Source: an uncultured Alphaproteobacteria bacterium
GTDB lineage: Bacteria > Pseudomonadota > Alphaproteobacteria > Rs-D84
Direction: 5' to 3'
Length of the DNA stretch: 64,000 nucleotides
Assembly: GCA_905233975.1 (NCBI GenBank)
Contig: CAJOGD010000007.1
Span: 37,447-101,446, forward strand
Shown here: piece after piece, positions 7,282-15,825 of the stretch
Numbering within the stretch: position 1 is the first letter of the stretch
How the letters are laid out: every line of letters begins with the position of its first letter
Notes under the pieces: model-generated
Seen by the model: only the letters and a program-made list of their open reading frames with translations
The model's database searches: none
What the model was told of the DNA's origin: nothing
Position numbers and translations under genes: made by a program

Positions 7282-7317
7282 GCGGTTCGAACCCATGCCC
7301 CATGGGTTCGATTCCGC
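7282..7317. repeat. imperfect palindrome containing a tRNA-Glu T-arm sequence
   Basis: The arms gcggttcgaacccatg (7282-7297) and catgggttcgattccgc (7301-7317) are near-perfect inverted repeats around a short centre. Fifteen bases (7301-7315) equal the tRNA-Glu T-arm in reverse orientation. It lies just inside the element end and may be a recombinase or accessory-protein binding site. That role is a guess. Confidence 0.5.
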
Positions 7318-7329
7318 GGAACACGATAA

Positions 7330-7757
7330 AAATAAAATCCGGCCAAGGCCGAATTTAATTTTTATGGCAGGACATATTGTGCAATTCACGAACTAATGAA
7401 ATTAAGGATTTATTGCAATTTGGCAAAGAAATCAAACTATTTTTGAATAAATACGAATATCTACTCATACCAAGGTAGTGGATGTACCCCATCTGGCAGT
7501 ATCGGCAACCGGTACCGCGGATGCCACCGATACGAACCCACCGCCCCCCATACACCACCGTCCATCCGATTATCAAATCGCTAACTGTAAATTAAAAAAA
7601 TTTCAAAGGCCTTTACGCGAATGGTCAAATTTTTTAATGCATGCTATTCAGTGAAATGTGATTTGACCCACTTGGCACACCACAATTTTGATAAAAACTT
7701 GCGATTATAATTACTATGGTGCAAAATACATCCAACATAATATAAAGGAGTGTTTAT
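7330..7757. other. gene-free left end of the element
   Basis: No credible coding frame is present. The stretch holds a cggccaaggccg palindrome with T-runs on both sides (about 7341-7352), which could terminate transcription in either direction, and a hairpin gtatcggca / tgccaccgatac at about 7499-7532. The last part before 7758 contains an AAAGGAG ribosome site for the next gene. Confidence 0.5.
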
Positions 7758-8303
7758 ATGTTAAAACAAAAATTTATCGATTGGTTAAGCAAACAACCAA
7801 ATATGTCAGAACTAACAAAAAAAGATTATTTGTATCGATTAAACAGAATTCGTCGCCAATCTGGTTATTTTGATGACGATACCTGGAATTCATTTTCTGC
7901 AAATATATTAAATTTGATTGAAAAATATCAACAATATCCAAACGCGGATAATGATATTTCCGCAATGAAAAAATTTAATGAATTTTTATATGAAACCGAA
8001 TTTATTTGTAGTTCTACATCAATAGAAGACCCAAAACCAATTATGAAAATGCTTTCTTGGTTTCCTGGTTCTGAAACAGAAGCACCGGAAATTAGAACAT
8101 CGTGTAATAATGGCGAAGACGATTTATTAACACCAAAGCAAGTTGCACGCTTCTTGGGGACTACAACCAAAACATTAGGAGTGTGGCGCAAGAAAGGATT
8201 ATATTTACCATATCTTGATTTACCACATGAAGTCAGATACACAAGACAGAATGTAAATACATTGCTGAAAAGAAGATTTCGCGAAGTTTTACTAAAAAAA
8301 TAA
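7758..8303 (+). CDS. excisionase-like HTH protein with integrase-like N-terminal helices
   Basis: This is a 181-residue protein. Residues 123-175 form a MerR/excisionase-type winged HTH: Leu-Leu-Thr-Pro-Lys-Gln-Val-Ala-Arg-Phe-Leu-Gly, a turn, Trp-Arg-Lys-Lys-Gly and Val-Arg-Tyr-Thr-Arg. Residues 1-75 are helical and resemble the core-binding (SAM-like) domain of integrases, as in the 91-residue protein at 11955. A strong AAAGGAG site precedes the start. Position at the element end fits a role as recombination directionality factor or element regulator, which is inferred. Confidence 0.6.
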   Translation: MLKQKFIDWLSKQPNMSELTKKDYLYRLNRIRRQSGYFDDDTWNSFSANILNLIEKYQQYPNADNDISAMKKFNEFLYETEFICSSTSIEDPKPIMKMLSWFPGSETEAPEIRTSCNNGEDDLLTPKQVARFLGTTTKTLGVWRKKGLYLPYLDLPHEVRYTRQNVNTLLKRRFREVLLKK

Positions 8304-8429
8304 AAAAATGCATTAAAAAGGTTCGCAAAGTTCGCAAAGTTTCATACAGACCCTAAAGGTTCGCTATGTTCGGCGGACTTTTTTTTATGCGTAAATAAAT
8401 TGATGGACGAAACAAAAAAGGAGTAAAAA

Positions 8430-10286
8430 ATGTTTCGTTCATTAAATACAGGGTCGGAATCATCCCTTGAAAAAATGGTTCAAAACAGAAACGCATTTTT
8501 AAATGGTGAAAAATCATTTGAAGGTAAAAATAACGAACTACACACCACCGCACTTGCACCTCTGGTTGCACCTGCTTTACCTGCAACACCAGCAGGAACA
8601 ATGTCTTTTATCACACGGTGCGAAGCCGCAAGCAAAATAGCCACAAACTATATTAGATTGTATGGCAAAAAATCTGTTAAAGGTTTGCACGCATTGAAAT
8701 TTGCACGATGTGTTGTCGGTGCAGCATTAGATACATGTGTTGAAATCGCAGATGCCGTCAGAGCGATTGGTAATACTGTGGGTAGTGGTCCAGAAGTTGA
8801 AGAAAACCGTCTAAAAAAAGACACAATAATGACAATAAACGGATTTCGAAAAAATAAACTGTGGCGAAATGTCTGTGAATTGGACGCAGATTGTGTGGCG
8901 GCAGCAAAACAGAAAGCGATTGAAAATGACGATTTTCCAACCATAAATTCGGCATTGACGATAAAAAGAAATTCTAAACCCAAAGAACCAAAATTGGGAA
9001 AGTATCCATGTCAAGGTGTGTTTTCTGAGGTGGTTTTGCCGAAAGGTATAAAATTTGATGAAACATGGAATGCGACCAGTCTTTTTTGCAATATTGGACT
9101 TGGAACTTACATGTTGAAGGATTTGAATATAGAAATTTCGGTTGCAAATGACCTTCTCAAAAACCGCACCGATATCCATAAAGCGTTGTATGGCAACAAT
9201 TGTGATGTCATAACAGGTGATATCACAAAACCGGATGTTTATCAAAAAATCTTGACGGCACATAAAGAAAATAATTGTCGTATTGTGCTATTTTCCGCGC
9301 CTTGCCAAAATTTTTCAAAGGCCGGTAAACAAAATATACACCATGTTAACGCTTCTTTGGTAATGTATGGCATGCAATTTGTTGAGGATAGCGCACCTGA
9401 TGTCTATATGTCTGAAAATGTGCCGGAATTTTTGGGCGCTTGCCCGGATAAAATTAAAGGTGAAAATTATGACACAATCTACGATTACATTAAACAAACA
9501 TCCGACAGATTGGGTTATTTCACAAATATATATTATTTAGATGCAGATAATTATGGTACCGGTGAAAAGCGCGAACGGTCAATCGTTTTGGGTATCAAAA
9601 AAGAACTGGTGCAGAAAATTCTTGGCACAACCGAAATAACCGCAGACAATGTATGGAAATTTCCAAAGCCAGACGAATTTAAAATGTCAGAAGAAGTATG
9701 TTTGTGGGGTATTCCATCCATAGAAGCAGGCGAACACAGACTTGATTTCAATCGTCTGCATTATGCACTGGATTTGGAACCTGAAATCATTGACGCTTTG
9801 AAAAACATGTCTGCTGGACAGACATCAAAGGTTGTTATTAACAAAAAAACGAAAGATAAAGTAGAAATCAAACGCGCACATGGTGATAGACCAGCACCGA
9901 CAATTACTGGTGAATCTGCACACTTTCGGGCGCCTGCACATTGTTTCCCGGCGGGCCGTATCAGAAAAGACGGAACACAATCTGACGCACGATACAGAAC
10001 ACCATACGAAATTCTGGTGTTGATGGGTATGCCGAAAGATTTTGAATTGCCGGCGAACATCAAAATCAGAGACGGCAAAGGTAATATCTGGTGTAAAGAT
10101 GGTCCTGTGTCTGAATCTGAATTTGAACAAACTAATGATGATATTGTTGTGACAGATGATGAATTTCGAACTATGCTTGGCGAACATTTTTGCCCGACCG
10201 TCGTAATTCGCACAACTGATTTACCAAATTCAACATGCCGACTTTTGATTATTCCCCCTTCAACGGGGGAATTTTTTGTGATATGA
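8430..10286 (+). CDS. C5-cytosine DNA methyltransferase with long N-terminal extension
   Basis: This 618-residue protein carries the ordered motifs of DNA (cytosine-5) methyltransferases: a divergent AdoMet motif I near 217-226, catalytic Pro-Cys292-Gln in motif IV, Glu-Asn-Val at 329-331 (motif VI), Lys-Arg-Glu-Arg-Ser at 380-384 (motif VIII), Arg-Pro-Ala-Pro-Thr-Ile-Thr (motif IX) and a closing Met-Leu-Gly-Glu-His-Phe (motif X). It would methylate cytosine in a recognition sequence set by the region between motifs VIII and IX. The first 200 residues are not part of the family core and are unassigned. No restriction enzyme gene lies beside it. The last 12 codons run across a perfect terminator hairpin, which suggests the original stop was lost or shifted. 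Confidence 0.85.
   Translation: MFRSLNTGSESSLEKMVQNRNAFLNGEKSFEGKNNELHTTALAPLVAPALPATPAGTMSFITRCEAASKIATNYIRLYGKKSVKGLHALKFARCVVGAALDTCVEIADAVRAIGNTVGSGPEVEENRLKKDTIMTINGFRKNKLWRNVCELDADCVAAAKQKAIENDDFPTINSALTIKRNSKPKEPKLGKYPCQGVFSEVVLPKGIKFDETWNATSLFCNIGLGTYMLKDLNIEISVANDLLKNRTDIHKALYGNNCDVITGDITKPDVYQKILTAHKENNCRIVLFSAPCQNFSKAGKQNIHHVNASLVMYGMQFVEDSAPDVYMSENVPEFLGACPDKIKGENYDTIYDYIKQTSDRLGYFTNIYYLDADNYGTGEKRERSIVLGIKKELVQKILGTTEITADNVWKFPKPDEFKMSEEVCLWGIPSIEAGEHRLDFNRLHYALDLEPEIIDALKNMSAGQTSKVVINKKTKDKVEIKRAHGDRPAPTITGESAHFRAPAHCFPAGRIRKDGTQSDARYRTPYEILVLMGMPKDFELPANIKIRDGKGNIWCKDGPVSESEFEQTNDDIVVTDDEFRTMLGEHFCPTVVIRTTDLPNSTCRLLIIPPSTGEFFVI
10251..10277 (+). terminator. Rho-independent terminator inside the methyltransferase frame
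   Basis: ATTCCCCC (10251-10258) and GGGGGAAT (10265-10272) form an 8-bp stem followed by six Ts. It precedes the TGA at 10284, so the annotated reading frame reads through it. Confidence 0.8.
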
Positions 10287-10549
10287 CCCGTCAGGCAAAC
10301 CAGATTTTTTCGTGTTTTGGAAATTTTTTGGGCTGTTCTGTCAAAAAAATTGCGTTCTATAAAAATAACAGGTTCCGACATTCTCTGTTCATTTGGAAAA
10401 CACGAGTGCCTATGACGATATTGGAACTGATGGGTCAGCTGAAATCCGCCATCAAAACAATAAATATCTGAAATCAATGGATGGATAAGCGCATATATGA
10501 AAATGTGCTTTGTCCAAATAATATAAATAAAGAAACAAAGAAAAAAACA

Positions 10550-11251
10550 ATGACAACAGAAATAAATACAACAACCAATGAAACAGAAAAAGATAAAACA
10601 TTCACAGATGAACAAAAGACAAAGATGAAGAAAAAAATTGAAGAATGGTTTGACGATAAAATAAACCCAAATTGCTTCGTCAGTATCCAATTTCCAAAGT
10701 TCATGCGAAGAACAAAATTAGACTTGTCGTACAAAAAGTTATATGAAATCCTGTATCAATTTGAACGCGATATGTATGGCAGACACTTGAATCGACATCT
10801 AATACCTGGCATTATTTTTGCAGAAAACGGACAGGCAACAACATTTCATTTCCATATATATTTTTATCATAATGATATTTCGATACAGAATTTTCAAGAT
10901 TTTTTTGCGTTGGTTTCAAGGAAATTACGATTACCGCCAGAGACAATTGATGTGAAAGAGATTGAAACCGTTGATGTTTATTCATACGGTGCAAAAGAAT
11001 TATTTGTTGATACCAAAGGTGATTTTGACCCATATAGAATAATTGATACGGAATTATTATTTGCATTGTATAAACGGCAACCAAAGAAAACCCCCGTACC
11101 GATTAGAATTATACACGAACCACATTATGCGTTAAAAGATATACCAAAGACGAATTGGAAAAAACTTAATGAATTGTGTGGTTATCGTAAAAAGCAACCG
11201 GTTAATAATACAAACCCGACTAATTATCAACACAGACGATTAAAAGTGTAG
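10550..11251 (+). CDS. HUH-type replication initiator or nicking protein
   Basis: This 233-residue protein has the layout of single-domain HUH endonucleases: an early strand Asn-Cys-Phe-Val-Ser-Ile-Gln-Phe-Pro, the metal-binding strand His-Phe-His-Ile-Tyr-Phe (HUH motif), and a later helix with Tyr-Ser-Tyr-Gly-Ala-Lys-Glu-Leu that would hold the nucleophilic Tyr and a conserved Lys. Such proteins nick one strand at an origin for rolling-circle replication or transfer. It suggests the element can replicate or mobilise after excision. The ATG at 10550 is followed by a Thr-rich low-complexity segment; an upstream in-frame ATG at 10481 is also possible and neither has a strong ribosome site. Confidence 0.6.
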   Translation: MTTEINTTTNETEKDKTFTDEQKTKMKKKIEEWFDDKINPNCFVSIQFPKFMRRTKLDLSYKKLYEILYQFERDMYGRHLNRHLIPGIIFAENGQATTFHFHIYFYHNDISIQNFQDFFALVSRKLRLPPETIDVKEIETVDVYSYGAKELFVDTKGDFDPYRIIDTELLFALYKRQPKKTPVPIRIIHEPHYALKDIPKTNWKKLNELCGYRKKQPVNNTNPTNYQHRRLKV

Positions 11252-11427
11252 ATTCCTGGTTAATGTGGTTCGCCAAACAGGTCATATCATAACATAAACC
11301 AAGCGTGGATAGCCGGAAACAGAAAAGATAGGTAAACATAAGCCGAAAGAAAAGGAGCAGCCCACGCGTCAAATATGGATTAAATATAAAAAATAACCCG
11401 TTGAAACAAATCAGCGGGTTTTAATTT
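11252..11427. other. structured gap between Rep-like gene and small minus-strand operon
   Basis: It holds an inverted pair GCGTGG (11303-11308) / CCACGC (11362-11367) enclosing an A-rich purine stretch with an internal AGCCG repeat, and then the bidirectional terminator at 11395-11424. It could be a replication origin for the HUH protein or the end of a small RNA; the sequence does not decide. Confidence 0.35.
11395..11424. terminator. bidirectional terminator
   Basis: A 10-bp stem AACCCGTTGA / TCAGCGGGTT with a 6-nt loop is flanked by A/T runs on both sides. It separates the Rep-like gene from the convergent small operon. Confidence 0.75.
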
Positions 11428-11604
11428 TTACTTTCCAAACAAACACCTTCCACTTGAATCATAACACCATACAGTATGATTATATTTTACGCTGACTGTA
11501 TTACCGGTATATCCAACTAATTCGCCACATTTCATAAACAATACCAATCCGCGTTCATTATACACTCTGACTTGATTTCCAACTTGTCTAACTGCTGCAA
11601 TCAT
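11428..11604 (-). CDS. 58-residue beta-rich small protein
   Basis: The frame ATG 11602-11604 to TAA 11428-11430 encodes 58 residues with AAAGGA at good spacing upstream. The protein alternates hydrophobic and polar residues as in short beta-strands (Val-Arg-Val-Tyr-Asn-Glu-Arg-Gly, then Leu-Val-Gly-Tyr-Thr-Gly-Asn-Thr-Val-Ser-Val-Lys) and ends Cys-Leu-Phe-Gly-Lys. It is the last gene of the minus-strand cluster from 12230, 16 bp after the DUF3768 gene, and runs into a terminator. Function unknown. Confidence 0.65.
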   Translation of the reverse strand: MIAAVRQVGNQVRVYNERGLVLFMKCGELVGYTGNTVSVKYNHTVWCYDSSGRCLFGK

Positions 11605-11620
11605 ATCTTTGTCCTTTGGT

Positions 11621-11953
11621 TTAATATTCGTCTGCGCGCATAATGGTTAATACCCTTGTTGTGATATCTGGATTACTTGGGTCATCAGAACCGGCATCCA
11701 TATCAAGGTTGTAATAATCTATTTTGAACAAATAATTTATTCCCCTGTGTTCTATGCGTGCAAAATCGTGTTCTTTATATGGGTCGTTTGCGTGATTAAA
11801 ATCATTAAAATTTTGGACTTTATCTAACAACCGAGCCCGTTCAATATACGGCAAAGAATTAACCCCCTGCGATATAAACACCTGGTTTTGCCCAGGTGTA
11901 AATAAATTCTTTCGCAGGTTATCGTTTAATTCAGCAATCTTATTCATATTCAT
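11621..11953 (-). CDS. DUF3768 family protein
   Basis: This 110-residue protein matches DUF3768: Ile-Ala-Glu-Leu-Asn-Asp-Asn-Leu-Arg near the start, a Gly-Val-x-x-Leu-Pro turn, the hallmark Asp-Pro-Tyr-Lys-Glu-His-Asp-Phe, Lys-Ile-Asp-Tyr-Tyr and the final Val-Leu-Thr-Ile-Met-Arg-Ala-Asp-Glu-Tyr. The family is common on alphaproteobacterial plasmids and integrated elements and has no known biochemical role. AGGTGG precedes ATG 11953. The start lies one base after the stop of the preceding gene, so the two are translationally linked. Confidence 0.8.
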   Translation of the reverse strand: MNMNKIAELNDNLRKNLFTPGQNQVFISQGVNSLPYIERARLLDKVQNFNDFNHANDPYKEHDFARIEHRGINYLFKIDYYNLDMDAGSDDPSNPDITTRVLTIMRADEY

Positions 11954-11954
11954 G

Positions 11955-12230
11955 TTAAGCCACCTGTGTTTCAATTAAGAATTTAGAGAAAGCCCTAACA
12001 CTGCAACGAACCGCACGGCTTTTCATACGGCCACGCGCAGAATGTTCACCGATTGTATATTGTGGCAGAATTGTTGAAATAGATTCCGCTAACTGTTCAA
12101 TCGTCTTTGATTCCCAATGACACACTCTAACCAAAGATGTCATATAGTCATACACGGTCGATGGTTTATTATTCTGTGTTGTGGTAGAATAACCCTTTTG
12201 AATTAACCAGTTTTTGTAAAGCTTAAGCAT
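11955..12230 (-). CDS. small protein resembling an integrase core-binding domain
   Basis: This 91-residue protein is translated from ATG 12230 behind a clear AAAGGAG. Its pattern (Lys-Asn-Trp-Leu-Ile-Gln-Lys-Gly-Tyr, Val-Tyr-Asp-Tyr-Met-Thr-Ser-Leu, and the end Val-Arg-Ala-Phe-Ser-Lys-Phe-Leu-Ile-Glu) looks like the SAM-like domain that tyrosine recombinases use to clamp DNA, but no catalytic domain follows. It may be a truncated integrase or an independent DNA-binding protein of the element. It is first in an operon with the DUF3768 gene and the 58-residue gene. Confidence 0.6.
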   Translation of the reverse strand: MLKLYKNWLIQKGYSTTTQNNKPSTVYDYMTSLVRVCHWESKTIEQLAESISTILPQYTIGEHSARGRMKSRAVRCSVRAFSKFLIETQVA

Positions 12231-12591
12231 TATATACTCCTTTGTTTTTAGGTTCTTTTTTGCTTCTTTTACACTTAAATTATGTCGTGTTTTTTTATCC
12301 CCGCGAACTAAAAAACGCAAAAAAACAAGCCAAAAAGCCCTATTTTTTAAGGTTTTTTGACTATTTTTAGCCTTTCGGAGCAAAACATAGTCGTATTTAC
12401 TGTTAAAATTGAATAGTTAAAGATAAACCGTTTAAATCGTATAGTTTATTGTTATCCATGCTGAAATGATTCAATATGCCAACACTGGTGCAGGCAAGTC
12501 AAATAAAACGCACATAAAGACATAAATTTTCAACGCAGAACGCAGCAAACAAATTTTACTATACCGCGCTTAACAAGCAAACAAGATATGA
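12231..12591. other. AT-rich gene-free stretch
   Basis: It separates the operon reading left from 12230 and the end of the 1077-residue gene. It contains long A/T runs and must hold the promoter of the small operon, but no clear -35/-10 pair or coding frame can be defended. Confidence 0.4.
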
Positions 12592-15500
12592 TTACAAATC
12601 AAAATATTGTGCACGCCGCCGCAAGAATTCTATATAATCATCACCCATATCTTTCTCTTTGCCAAAATTGTAAAGAACTCTTTCAAAATCTTCCGTTCCA
12701 TTTAAATTGGTTGTTTTATATTTGTTTAAAACGCGTTCTACTTCATCTATCTGGTCTTGAACTCGTCTCATCATTTGATATGCTTCATCCGCTGATTCCG
12801 GATTAAATCCTTCTAGACCAAATTTTTCAGCAAGTGTTTCGAAACCGGTTGCTAATGGTCTTTCTGCCTGATATCTTGCTTCGTTCCACAATTCATTAGC
12901 CATATCATCAAACTGATTTTCTAAACTTTTCGTTGCATTAACAATTGGCTTTTCTGCAACTGTAGGTGCAGGTTCTGCTCTAGTTGAAGTCGGTGTTTCC
13001 GTCGTGGGTTTCACAGTTTGTGTTGGAAGTTCCTGGGGTTTGGCTGAAACTGTATTATCCGGCTTTCCCATATTAAAATCAAACTTTCCTTTTGTTGGAT
13101 TCTCCGGGGTAGCAGTTGGTTTTGTTGATACGGTCGGACCAGTTGTTTGTTTCGGCATAAAAGGATTGTTTGTCGGTTTTGTTGGTGTTGCTGGTGTAGC
13201 GACAGGTGCGGTTTTTGCTACATTATCAAAATCACCAATATCTATACCATGATATCCACGCATAAAATCCCTAACATCATCATAAAATCTCATTTCTATC
13301 GGTGATTTACCGAGTTCTTGACGCATGATATCATCTATTCCATCTGGTAATCTAATGCCTACCGAACCATCTTGAAATTTTATTCCGTATTTATCTTTCA
13401 TAGCCTGAATACGAATTCTGCCGGCTTCATCCGATATATCGGCAAACACCCCATTTGCTTTTCTAAATGCAAATGAATTATCTACAACGGCATTTACTTT
13501 ACCAAAATTGGGTTTCGTTCGTTTTATTATCTGATAATCTGTCTGCACAGAACCAATTAAATCGCCCTGGTTTGATACAAGATACGCATCTCCTTTTGTA
13601 TCATACAGTCTTAAATCTTCCATCATTGCTTTGTATCTGGCTTCTATTATATCGTCAGTAGCATCTTTTGGTAAGCCCCATTTTAATAATACATCCTCCC
13701 AAGTTGCAGCCCGCGCATCCACATTATAATTAAAGCGTTTTAAGAAGCCTTTTCCATAATCATCCCATCTCTCTAATACAGTTGAACTGAGACCCTCTAA
13801 TTTAGAGAAAATATCTTTTTCTGCAACGGCCATGAAATGTGTTCCATCTTCGGCTTTATATAATTTTGTTGAAACATATGCACCATTATTACGGAAATCT
13901 GTTGCTAACGCTCGTATATCATCTTGTCCTATATTATCAACATAAATTCTTAAATATCTGGTATTGTCTAACCTGGTGCTAACACTCTCAACCATTTTGC
14001 AACGGCTAAGAATTCTTGCTACTTTTGGTGCATTCTCTGTAATTCTCATAACACCTTTTTCTGGTTGTATGAATATACCGGCAACCAACAAAAATGCATT
14101 CGCTTTGTTTAATGCCTTATCCCATGCATTTGGCGTTGACATTTTTACTGCAGAACTTAACAAATCATTTGATAAACAATCTGTTGTGTTTTCCATCAAA
14201 TCAGAAACCAATGATAATTGGTCAGGATTTAATCTATCCAATACTTCATCAAGACGCGCAAAATGTTGGTTTACAACACGCCATGCACAATCAACTTGTT
14301 GCTGTGAACAAGATGGATGTTTTGAACCAATTGGAATTTCACATTTCTGGGCATCCGTTGCAAATTGTCTTGCACGCGAAGCAGGTTCCAAGATATTCAA
14401 CCGTTCAACACCAATGAAAGCCGCATCAAGCGCAACACTGGCACCAACCGCCGCCAAACCAACAAAAGGCATTCCCGTCGGAGTAAATACAATTGCAAGC
14501 GCAATTCCACCACCAACCTGTAAAGCATTTGATATAGTGCGGGCGTTTTCTGCACGATTTAGCAAACAAACCTCTGCTTTGGAATCCCATCGCGTTCCCC
14601 CTGGAATCATAGATTGCACTTCGGGTGATAAACATTTTGCCTTGCCTAGACCACTGCAAATTCTATCTGTTCCATAACTGCCACCAGCCAACACACATTG
14701 AAGGGCGGCTTGTCCAGCTTTGCGTTCATATTCTTTACCTTCAAACAAATCGTCAAAGATAAAATCAACATCCGTGCCATTTAAATGACATCTTAACATA
14801 TCGTCCAAAGATGCCGGTATTCCATTTGACATTTCGTCGCTATATTTTCTTGGTGAAAATTCACAATCGAACGATTGAACATTTATGCCTTGTAATTGCA
14901 CATAGGTTTTTAATACTTCCACCAAAGAAGAATCCAATACGGATTGAACATTTTTGAATGTGCGCGACATATATTCATATCCAGGGTATGTTTTAACATC
15001 TTTGGCTGTATATGTCGGTTGATATATTTCACAATGCATATCTTTGGTATAACCGTCGTGAACATTTAGACCAAATTTTTGTATAACTTCTCTAGCCTTA
15101 CTACCAGGGGCGCAATCCATTTTACATTGGTGCCGGAATGTTCCAATCGCATACTTTGAATCAAACAAAGCACATATACCTTTGACGAGATTTTTTTCAA
15201 TGGTTGTATCTGTTGTGTTATTTGTTCCTTTGAATTTTACAGAATAAAATTCTTTGTTATCCAATGTTGTGCAATTAACAGTCCCATCTTTAACTTCGGA
15301 TGAACACCAAACATCGTGTCCTTTTTTCTTGGCGTATTCTATTGCAAAACCGTTTGCGGCATACGGTCCAACATTTACATCTTGGTGGTATTGGTTTGCG
15401 TTTTGTTTTTTACCTTCAACAAACACATCGTCAACACAATGCGGATTGCCCCCAGTTATCCTGCCAGAACAAGCATTCATAAAACGAACTTTACCCATTT

Positions 15501-15825
15501 GTGCCAATACCGGATTAAACACATGATTCAAACAATCATCTTTCTTGGTTATAACATCACTTGACGCACAGATTTGGGTTATATCATTTACCGTTAATGG
15601 TTCTTGACCCAAAGGTCCAGCCAATTGGTCATATTTTGCCATCATTTTTTCAACGGCACCTGGGGTTTGTGATATTAGGTCGTCTTGTATCAAAACATTT
15701 TGAAGTATTATCCGCGGAATAAGAATACTGTTTACATGTTGATTTTGATATACACCACTGGGCGAATCCGCAAATGCATTCTGACACACACAACAACTTA
15801 AAAAGGCGTATATTATTTTCTTCAT
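12592..15825 (-). CDS. large exported protein of the tRNA-Glu element
   Basis: This 1077-residue protein starts with a signal peptide (Met-Lys-Lys-Ile-Ile-Tyr-Ala-Phe-Leu, cleaved after Ala-Phe-Ala). The first half is cysteine-rich, suggesting disulfides in the periplasm or outside. A hydrophobic Gly/Ala segment (about 445-485) could be a membrane hairpin. A later helical stretch, Trp-Glu-Asp-Val-Leu-Leu-Lys-Trp-Gly-Leu-Pro, faintly recalls a J-domain. About residues 900-980 are Pro/Thr-rich and linker-like, followed by a coiled C-terminal part. The ATG overlaps the TGA of the 310-residue exported protein, so the two are made together. No named family is recognised. Confidence 0.75.
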   Translation of the reverse strand: MKKIIYAFLSCCVCQNAFADSPSGVYQNQHVNSILIPRIILQNVLIQDDLISQTPGAVEKMMAKYDQLAGPLGQEPLTVNDITQICASSDVITKKDDCLNHVFNPVLAQMGKVRFMNACSGRITGGNPHCVDDVFVEGKKQNANQYHQDVNVGPYAANGFAIEYAKKKGHDVWCSSEVKDGTVNCTTLDNKEFYSVKFKGTNNTTDTTIEKNLVKGICALFDSKYAIGTFRHQCKMDCAPGSKAREVIQKFGLNVHDGYTKDMHCEIYQPTYTAKDVKTYPGYEYMSRTFKNVQSVLDSSLVEVLKTYVQLQGINVQSFDCEFSPRKYSDEMSNGIPASLDDMLRCHLNGTDVDFIFDDLFEGKEYERKAGQAALQCVLAGGSYGTDRICSGLGKAKCLSPEVQSMIPGGTRWDSKAEVCLLNRAENARTISNALQVGGGIALAIVFTPTGMPFVGLAAVGASVALDAAFIGVERLNILEPASRARQFATDAQKCEIPIGSKHPSCSQQQVDCAWRVVNQHFARLDEVLDRLNPDQLSLVSDLMENTTDCLSNDLLSSAVKMSTPNAWDKALNKANAFLLVAGIFIQPEKGVMRITENAPKVARILSRCKMVESVSTRLDNTRYLRIYVDNIGQDDIRALATDFRNNGAYVSTKLYKAEDGTHFMAVAEKDIFSKLEGLSSTVLERWDDYGKGFLKRFNYNVDARAATWEDVLLKWGLPKDATDDIIEARYKAMMEDLRLYDTKGDAYLVSNQGDLIGSVQTDYQIIKRTKPNFGKVNAVVDNSFAFRKANGVFADISDEAGRIRIQAMKDKYGIKFQDGSVGIRLPDGIDDIMRQELGKSPIEMRFYDDVRDFMRGYHGIDIGDFDNVAKTAPVATPATPTKPTNNPFMPKQTTGPTVSTKPTATPENPTKGKFDFNMGKPDNTVSAKPQELPTQTVKPTTETPTSTRAEPAPTVAEKPIVNATKSLENQFDDMANELWNEARYQAERPLATGFETLAEKFGLEGFNPESADEAYQMMRRVQDQIDEVERVLNKYKTTNLNGTEDFERVLYNFGKEKDMGDDYIEFLRRRAQYFDL

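Noticed and set aside
7482..7540. GC-rich block with repeated cggta and gatacg words
   Set aside because: Looked at as a possible tRNA or CRISPR-like repeat; no cloverleaf and no regular repeats.
8300..8430. gttcgcaaagttcgcaaag repeat as iterons
   Set aside because: Only two tandem units plus one diverged copy, too few for an origin.
10235..10471. 78-codon frame after the methyltransferase
   Set aside because: It overlaps the methyltransferase end and the terminator and has no ribosome site.
12592..12800. 72-codon plus-strand frame at 12588
   Set aside because: Antisense shadow of the 1077-residue gene.
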